DNA of 64,000 bases from Aralia elata (Eukaryota > Streptophyta > Magnoliopsida > Apiales > Araliaceae): positions 930,001 through 994,000 of the forward strand of contig JAVJAP010000143.1 in NCBI GenBank assembly GCA_034770075.1. Direction: 5' to 3'. This document shows, in pieces, positions 57,701-64,000 of the stretch (position 1 is its first letter; each line of letters begins with the position of its first letter). The notes under the pieces are model-generated. The model was not told the origin of the DNA. It made no database searches and saw only the letters and a program-made list of their open reading frames with translations. The translations under genes were made by a program, and so were the position numbers.

Positions 57701-60700
57701 TTTCTTAAACTTTTGGTCCCTTGATTTGATTCTGAATTATGAACACCTAACAACATGTTCTTTGTTGGATATAAGTTGCTCAAGTATATATTTTTTGTGA
57801 TTGTTTCATTGTATTGAATATGGGAGCAAATGTAGGATGCTTTCTCTTTGATTCTCGGTATTATTCAAACAAGTATCTTATGGTCCTAGTTTTCCGTTTT
57901 TATATTAATTCCTAGTTGTTTTAGATGCGTTGGCCCTATTTTTATTCCAATTTCTTGCTAGTCCACTCGTATTCCATCCAATTATTTGTGAATATTCGAA
58001 CATGATTTTTTTTTTGCAGATTCCTGTAAAGAAAGTCCGAACATATGGTGACTTGCGAAATGTTCTGATGAAGAGGATTTTTCTTTCCGCTCTGCATTTT
58101 AGGATTAACACGAGATACAAGGTGCAGTTACTTATTTGAACGACTTTTTGGCCATTTGTTGTGAAATAAGTTTACATATCTTTGTTAGTGTTGCTCAGTT
58201 TGTCATTTATTTCTACAGGAAAACTATAAGTAATGCTGGTGTGATGCCACAAATAGATATACACTTCACTGTTTAGACCCTTTAGATCAAGCATATAGAA
58301 GCTGGATTAGATTAGCCGTTAGTGTTATTGAAGATACTTTATTTTTCTCAAACATCAAGATTGTAAATGAGCTTGCAGGTTCTGTGGAACCCGAAAATAT
58401 AGATGATAGACATATCTTTTCATATTTTCCGCCTGGAACTCCTTAATCAAATCACTACAGTGTATTTGTATTTTATTGTTGTCTACTTCTACTTATATTG
58501 ATGTTGGCTTGTGATTTGTGTATCTCCATTCTTTACCCTGCTAATTCAAATATTTTTGCAGAGTTCAAACCCTCCATTTACCGCAATTGAATTAGATCAT
58601 AGTGATTCTGGAAGGGAAGGTTGCACTGTGACCACTCTAACAGTAAGCGCTGAACCTAAAAATTGGCAAGGTGCAATTAAAGTTGCTGTTCAGGAGGTTT
58701 GTACTATATGTCAATTTTATTCTATTGTCTATGATGGTCACTAATTTTGTTTAAGAATGTTCAATTCAATACCTTGTTCTTTTACTTAATTCAGACAGTA
58801 TGCAATTTTATTCCTGCTAAAAAGAAAATTGAAGAAAAAACAGTTTTACTTCTCCACTTCGGCCCTCTTTTAACTTTCATTCTGTCAGTAATATGCTGTT
58901 TCATATTATAACAAAAGTGGAAAAAGGTATATACCCTATTGCTGACATTTTTTTGGTCAGCTGTATTAGGTACCTTGTGCAAGACACGTACAACATGTAA
59001 TGCACGAGGTACCATACCGCTGACGAAAATTGTCTTTAATAAAATAATAACCTCATGATATGATTTTTGTGTTGTTCTGTTTCTAGTATTAAGCCATTTC
59101 ATTTGCTTCAGGTCCGAAGGCTTAAAGAATTCGGTGTCACAAAAGGTGAATTGGCTCGATATATGGATGCACTGTTAAAAGACAGTGAACAGTTAGCTGC
59201 TATGATCGATAATGTGTCATCATTGGATAACTTGGATTTTGTTATGGAGAGTGACGCACTTGGGCATACAATTATGGATCAAATACAAGGTCATGAGAGT
59301 TTGGTTGCTGTTGCTGGGACAGTTACCCTTGAAGAAGTAATCCTCATTCTACTCTACTAGTCACATGTTCTTCCTTCAATGATGCTTTCGGGCTGCAAAG
59401 ATACATCTCAATAACCATATGACTATATTCCAATTCATAATCTTTAGAGGTGTACACGGTCAGTTTCGGCCGGTCATTGACAATATTTTGGCCCCAAACT
59501 GAACTAGTCGGTTTTAAGATTCACAATGCAAAGCCGATCAACTTAATCGGTTTTCGGTGAACTCGGTGTGATCGGCTTGGAACTCGGTTTTGGCCGGTTT
59601 TCGGTTTATAGAAATCCTAATTTTACATTCAATAAAAACAAAACCTAATTGAGCAAACACTATCAATTGTATTTTAATCAAACGATTTCACTTGTCACTA
59701 CCAGTTTATATATTATATACAGATATGCAAACAACTTAATTCATACCCGAGAAACACAAATCAATAGCAGAAGTCAATTTCGTAATAATCAATCTATGAG
59801 GAACTCCTTTCGCTGTCTGCTGTGATTTCCATGGGTGCTTGCTTGCCTTCTTAGGTAACCAAAATCTTTAGAAGAACAGGGGGAGGAATAGAAAGAAAAT
59901 CATCGTCACCGTGAGAAAGAGAGAAGAATCAATTGAGCCGTGAGAGGAAGAGATGGGAGGAACTGGAAAGAGTCGAAGAAGACTAGGAGACCTAAAATAA
60001 TAATAAGTGTATTATGTGTGTGTGTGTGTGTATATATATATACATACATAATAAATTTAATATTTGGCTGGTTCGGTTTAGAAACTGAATTTTATTTGTG
60101 TAAACCGGGACTGGCTCGGCTTTGTCATCAATCAAACCAGTGACTGAACCACCTATATATTAGACCAGCTGAAATAACACGGTTCAGTCTGGCTTGGCCG
60201 GTTTTTCGGTTTTTATTGTACAGCCCTAATAATTTGGTCATATATTCTGTATACTACGATTCTTCTGATTTTACTGGGGTGTCAACTTGATTTTTGAATA
60301 CTTACGTCGAAATATGAAATTGAATTTTACTTGGGTAACCAAAATTCAAATATGGCCCTGTTTGCAGTGGCAATATCATGGATCTCGTAAGAAATAGACA
60401 TGTGCAAGTGTAAATGTAAAATATGAGCTGTAAAAGAGCTGTAATGTTTTTCTGGACGATATCTTTTATCATTTAATATATCTTGTATTGCAGGTCAATT
60501 CTACTGGTGCCAAGGTGTTGGAATACATCTCTGATTTTGGGAAACCATCTGCACCCCTTCCTGCTGCAATTGTTGCGTGTGTTCCTAAGAAAGTACATGT
60601 TGATGGAATAGGTGAATCTGAGTTCAAGATAGTGCCAACTGAGATTATATCTGCTATTAAAGAAGGTTTGCAGGAACCCATAGAGGCGGAGCCAGAGGTG

Positions 60701-63700
60701 TCCTTTCTTTAGACCTTCACTTCCATTTGCTTTCTATTTCTATTGTGTGATACATATTTCTAAAAGCTAAAACTTTGTATATATTATATTTTGTTATTGA
60801 CTTCACCTTACTGTTTACGTGTTCAGCTTGAGGTGCCAAAAGAATTGATAACCTCTACACAGCTGGAGGAATTAAGGTTGCAGCGGAGGCCTTCCTTTAT
60901 TCCGGTAAGTCCTGATGTGGATCCCACAAAAGTCTATGACAAAGAAACAGGAATTACTCGGCGTCGTCTTTCAAATGGGATTCCAGTGAATTACAAGGTA
61001 TATATACATATATTCTTACTGCATGCATTCAGTTGCTTACAAACTAAAACAGCAGTGAAATTTAGTTTTCAACTTTCACTAGTTATTAGTAAATGTGGAT
61101 GATAGTATTTGAGGGATTTTAAACAAGTCTGCATCTAGTTGTGGATGTCCTTCTAAGAGTTGTATCAGTTGCATTCAAACTCAGAACCAAATATGATCTT
61201 TATCTCATTTTGAAGTGTTCCTTTTCTTGCAGTACATTTTGTCCTTTTTAATGTCTTTAGTCTTCCTCTCATTATATCTTCCCTTTTAGCTGTGTAATAG
61301 AGATTAAAAAAAAGTAGGTCAATATCTTTCTTAGTGTGCTTTCCAAGTCGATCGTTGCTAAAATAAAAAGCATAAATAGTTATACTAAGAGATAAACGTC
61401 ATGCATGATGCATCTATTTTATAATCTATATATACATAGTTGTCAAATCGTGAATCGTATCGTGAATCGAAAACCCCGTATCGTGTTTCATGTATCGTAT
61501 CATGAATCGAAAACCCCGTATCATGTTTCATGTATCGTATTGTGAATCATATCATAAGATACGAAATAATATATAAAATAATAATTATTATATTTATTCA
61601 TATTGAGAACACAATTTTTGACTTAAATTCATAACAATTAAGCATATAGTCCAACAATTGAACAACATAATTTAATTAAAAACAAAATTTAAGATGATCA
61701 TTAAGTGTATAAAATAATTATTCAATTAGTTCCAAGTTACAAACTAACTAAAATAGTATATAATAATATTAAAAAGGAAGGAAAAAAGAGAGTAAGTTAT
61801 TGATGTTACTGGCTATATAGTGTTATCTATCTAAATATAATATAGTATTACTAGCTATATACTTTATATTATTTTACATACAATTAGGTGAGTGGAGCAA
61901 TATAAATATAATATTACTATAAGACAAATTATATAAAATATACTACATAGCATACCTGTGTGTGGCTGTGACGCATCTGACTTTGGAGAAGATGAAAAAT
62001 AAAACACGTCAACCGGAGACGCGAGGAGAAAACACAGGAGCAACGTCTTGGACTAATCGGCTATGATTGAAGCCTTCAAGGTAATACCGTGATAGAGAGT
62101 TGGAGAAGATGAAGTTGAAAGGCATGAGTCGCACATGCAATTCAATTTTGGGGCTAATCGCAAAAGTCGATCGATGTTTTGGAATTGACTGTTTGTTTTT
62201 TAATAATATGAAAGTGGGTTTGAAACCCTTTTGAAAACATGAACTTTGGGCTACAAGAATCGAAGTGATGAGATGCGTAAAGAGGTAAGTTTTTGTATTT
62301 ATTTAATTTTTTTTCAAATTTCCTGTATTGATGCTATATTGATATTGCACCATTCATGCAATTCGGATGCGATACGGTTGTGATACCTACGATTCTTATA
62401 TAACATTCGATACAACTACGATTATGAATCGATTTTGGTCTGAATCGTACGATATGAATCACGTATCGTACGAATTTGGCAACTATGTATATATATATAT
62501 ATAATAAATAAATAAGACAAAATCGTCGTTCAACCCTACTTTTTGGGAGTAGTCGTTCAAGCCTACTTTTTAGGATCCCCCTAAAATTTAACAATAATAA
62601 ATCATAACTATAAATAAAATTCTATTTAGCCTTAACAAAAAATTTCTATTTCACCAATTTCACCACAACCGATCTTTTAACATATTGGTAATATCTATCT
62701 CTCTATATATATATATATAAAATAAATAAGACAATCGTCGTTCAACACTCACCCTAAAATTTAGCAATAAATCCTAACTATAAATAAAATCTATATATAT
62801 TATAAATAACACAAAATAGTCTCTCAACCCTAAAACTTAGGAATGGTCGAATAGAAACCTAAATTTTAGTAAAAGCAACTATTTTTCTCATCTGTTATTA
62901 ATTTCAAAATCTTTTCATCTACATTCTTACTATCATAATTATGTACTTACCACTATCTCTTATTCTTATACATTTTCTAATTTAGTTAGTGTTCTTTAAA
63001 ATTAATGTTATTGATAACAATAATATTTTATTATATAATAATTTTTAATTATTAAATTATATAAGTATAATTATTTGAGTTTAATTAAGATTTTAGTATT
63101 ACATAAATAGATGAACATAGGAATATAAAAACAAATAAATCATTTTAAAGAGGAATACTATACTTTATATTATATACGTAGAAGAATTATTATTGTAGAT
63201 TTTTAAATTTATTTAATTTTTCATCAATAATTAGTTATACATTATTAGTTAAATAAGATATTTCAGAAGGAAATATTTTCTTTATATAAAAATCGTTGTA
63301 CACAATATTAATCTATTAATCTATTATTAGTAGAATTAATATATTAGTATAGTATAATATAAAAAAATATAAATAATACAATAATTTTATAACAAAACAA
63401 AGCCCGTGCTTCGTACGGGTTCATGAGCTAGTTAGTTTAGTTACACAACAGGGACCATAGGCGTCCTGGCGCTGGAGAAGGGCAAGGCAACGGCTTGGAT
63501 GCCGAGCTGCCAAGGCTCACACGCCTTGGTAGCTGGCCCAAGTTAAGTGATTAAGTCATTTTTTACCCATGACTCATCATAACTCATAGACTTCATGACT
63601 TTAGGAAATGACATATATTGCTGAACAGTTCATTAATTTCTGACCTGTTTGTATAATTCCTTTTCTGTATGTGAAGGGGACACATGTAAATATTGTATTA

Positions 63701-63925
63701 ATTTCTGATAGTTTCTACTTCTCTTTACATACCATGTACTTATTGGATTTGTGTGTGTGTGCGTAAAAAATAAAGATTACAACAAATGAGGCAAGGGGAG
63801 GCGTCATGCGGCTCATAGTTGGTGGTGGACGAGCAGCTGAAACTTTTGAGACGAGGGGAGCTGTTGTTTTGGGTGTTCGAACTCTTAGTGAGGGTGGTCG
63901 TGTTGGAAACTTTTCAAGAGAGCAG
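42574..63925 (+). CDS. SPP: Stromal processing peptidase (chloroplast M16 metalloprotease), 5' 817 codons
   Basis: SPP removes transit peptides from proteins imported into the chloroplast stroma. Exons: 42574-42750, 45307-45498, 50705-50955, 53123-53321, 54470-54517, 56420-56527, 56655-56843, 56977-57276, 58020-58121, 58562-58696, 59112-59336, 60494-60697, 60827-60997, 63776-63925. All junctions are GT-AG and keep one frame. The N-terminal residues form a Ser/Lys-rich transit peptide. The inverted zinc motif is H230-M-I-E233-H234 with E311 exactly 76 residues later. GPDEPHAA, SHPKLHRGQLNNGLRYLILP and RSNAYTDFHHTVFHIH match plant SPP throughout. Exon 14 starts the second, inactive M16 half; about 450 codons lie beyond the window. 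No stop or frameshift was seen, so the gene is likely functional. Confidence 0.95.
42751..45306 (+). other. SPP intron 1
   Basis: 2.6 kb. It contains a 67-bp tandem duplication (GTGAAGAACA at 43124 and 43191). Around 43880-44280 is AC-rich sequence that looks like an old inserted repeat without recognisable ends. ORFs such as 44284-44481 show no family features. Confidence 0.75.
43124..43257 (+). repeat. 67-bp tandem duplication in SPP intron 1
   Basis: Two near-identical copies sharing ATATCACTGCAGTTAGCAG. Confidence 0.85.
45848..46120 (+). repeat. 143-bp tandem duplication in SPP intron 2
   Basis: AACTTATCTACC begins at 45848 and 45991. The copies differ at about one base in ten, so the duplication is older than that in intron 1. 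Confidence 0.85.
47093..49895 (-). mobile_element. Probable non-autonomous Helitron in SPP intron 2
   Basis: The minus strand starts TCTATATAATATATAAAGG at 49895, preceded by A. It ends with a hairpin-like GCCCGCAC..TTGCACGAG, AATTAGA and CTAG at 47093. The base after CTAG is C rather than T, so the target site may have mutated. No transposase ORF. It shares its 5' terminal style with the Helitron at 26433-30222. Confidence 0.55.
47347..48240 (+). repeat. 422-bp tandem duplication inside the intron 2 Helitron
   Basis: TTGGATAGAATATTTCAT begins at 47347 and 47769. The second copy contains its own 55-bp duplication (AGAATTTAAGACATG at 47916 and 47971). Short TA runs lie at equivalent places in both. 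Confidence 0.85.
50956..53122 (+). other. SPP intron 3
   Basis: 2.2 kb without a gene. A short element remnant near 52150-52210 (GGGGGCCAAACTTACC) recurs inverted in intron 8 at about 57560-57600. A 43-bp duplication (CTGTCTCTCCATCGACCCCC) lies at 52247-52330. Confidence 0.65.
53123..53321 (+). CDS. SPP: SPP exon 4: zinc-binding HxxEH motif
   Basis: Codons 207-273. HMIEH lies at 53190-53204; both His bind zinc and the Glu is the catalytic base in the M16 family. The exon completes a split Arg codon from exon 3 (AACAG|gtattc ... tttag|GTTCGAAG). Confidence 0.95.
54628..56324 (+). mobile_element. Mutator-like foldback element in SPP intron 5
   Basis: The left end GGCAAAACTAATGATTTA and the right end TAAATCATTAGTTTTGCC form inverted repeats of at least 90 bp with few mismatches. 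TTAATAAA flanks both sides (54620-54627 and 56325-56332), an 8-9 bp duplication as for Mutator-like elements. Inside are a direct repeat (54960-55100 and 55263-55407) and a second inverted pair (55127-55172 with 56037-56083). A Pro/Asp/Ser-rich ORF at 55537-55749 could be captured sequence, but I would not call it a gene. Confidence 0.75.
56420..56527 (+). CDS. SPP: SPP exon 6: third zinc ligand
   Basis: Codons 290-325. VEKERRAILSELQMMN contains E304 and E311. E311 is spaced 76 residues from the second His and is the expected third zinc ligand; E304 is the usual supporting Glu. Confidence 0.93.
59445..60228 (+). mobile_element. hAT-like non-autonomous element in SPP intron 11
   Basis: TAGAGGTGTACACGG at the left and the reverse of TAGGGCTGTACAATAAA at the right are hAT-style ends. 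Subterminal CGGTTTTCGG / ACCGGC repeats are typical of this group. The flanks ATAATCTT and ATAATTTG are a decayed 8-bp duplication. No transposase. Confidence 0.65.
61435..62486 (+). mobile_element. Inverted-repeat element in SPP intron 13
   Basis: CATAGTTGTCAAATCGTGAATCG at the left pairs with the reverse of the right end CATAGTTGCCAAATTCGTACG. Both subterminal regions are rich in repeated GAATCGTA / CGTATC. The flanks are TA-rich, so a target duplication is unclear. No coding capacity; superfamily undetermined. Confidence 0.6.
62790..63431 (+). mobile_element. Possible short Helitron in SPP intron 13
   Basis: It starts A|TCTATATATATTATAAATAAC. It ends with hairpin CCCGTGCTTCGTACGGG (63403-63419), TTCATGAG and CTAG|T at 63431. 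The 3' end is convincing. The 5' end is less so because similar TCTATATA sequences lie at about 62480 and 62697, in a 215-bp duplicated segment. Confidence 0.5.
63776..63925 (+). CDS. SPP: SPP exon 14: start of second M16 half, weak acceptor
   Basis: Fifty codons (VMRLIVGGGRAAE, VRTLSEGGRVGNFSREQ) with donor GAGCAG|GTGATT. The acceptor TAAAAAATAAAG lacks a pyrimidine tract, unlike the other acceptors, and follows a 2.8-kb intron full of transposable elements. Protein conservation still makes this boundary the best choice. Confidence 0.88.
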
Positions 63926-64000
63926 GTGATTTAATTCTATCAGTTCATCTTGGATTTTGTTATTTGATATTCGTTAGCACCATATAAGATTTCTTTTCGT
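63926..64000 (+). other. Start of SPP intron 14
   Basis: Sequence after the donor GTGATTTAATT to the window edge. Confidence 0.85.

Overview
This is nuclear DNA of a flowering plant, almost certainly a eudicot. It has AT-rich intergenic sequence, GT-AG introns, plant LTR retrotransposons, Helitrons and one chloroplast-targeted gene. The sequence does not let me name a species. Two thirds of the window is a nest of transposable elements. The only ordinary host gene I can support is the plus-strand gene for the chloroplast stromal processing peptidase (SPP), from about 42.57 kb to beyond the right edge.

Layout, left to right. 1-1986: an old LTR of a Tat-lineage Ty3/gypsy element, reversed. 1987-4724: part of a minus-strand LTR element with an initiator-Met primer-binding site and a coiled-coil ORF. 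4725-22128: a young but broken Tat/Ogre-type element. It has a 2086-bp LTR, a tRNA-Arg type primer site, gag, protease, a spliceable intron, RT, RNase H, a second (archaeal-type) RNase H and integrase. After integrase come two gene-like modules on the opposite strand (one DUF7745-like, one plant-mobile-domain-like with two introns), a 69-bp satellite-like array, a polypurine tract, and a second 2086-bp LTR that is inverted relative to the first. 22129-26432: a copia LTR scrap, a codon-preserving tandem duplication, unclassified repeats and a TRIM-like element. 26433-30222: a non-autonomous Helitron carrying a broken copy of an OB-fold gene (At4g28440-like). 30883-41453: a decayed minus-strand Ty1/copia element with three LTRs and an AATAC target duplication at its outer edges.

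The SPP gene follows with 14 exons in the window (817 codons of a protein of about 1,260). Its M16 zinc site is intact. Its introns are swollen by Helitrons, a Mutator-like foldback element, an hAT-like element and local tandem duplications.

Most notable are the inverted 3' LTR sitting exactly on the polypurine tract, the antisense intron-bearing PMD and DUF7745 modules inside the Tat element, the pol intron whose removal joins protease and RT frames, and a palindromic 20-mer repeated in the LTRs and 3' region. All coordinates and family calls come from reading the sequence; nothing was searched.
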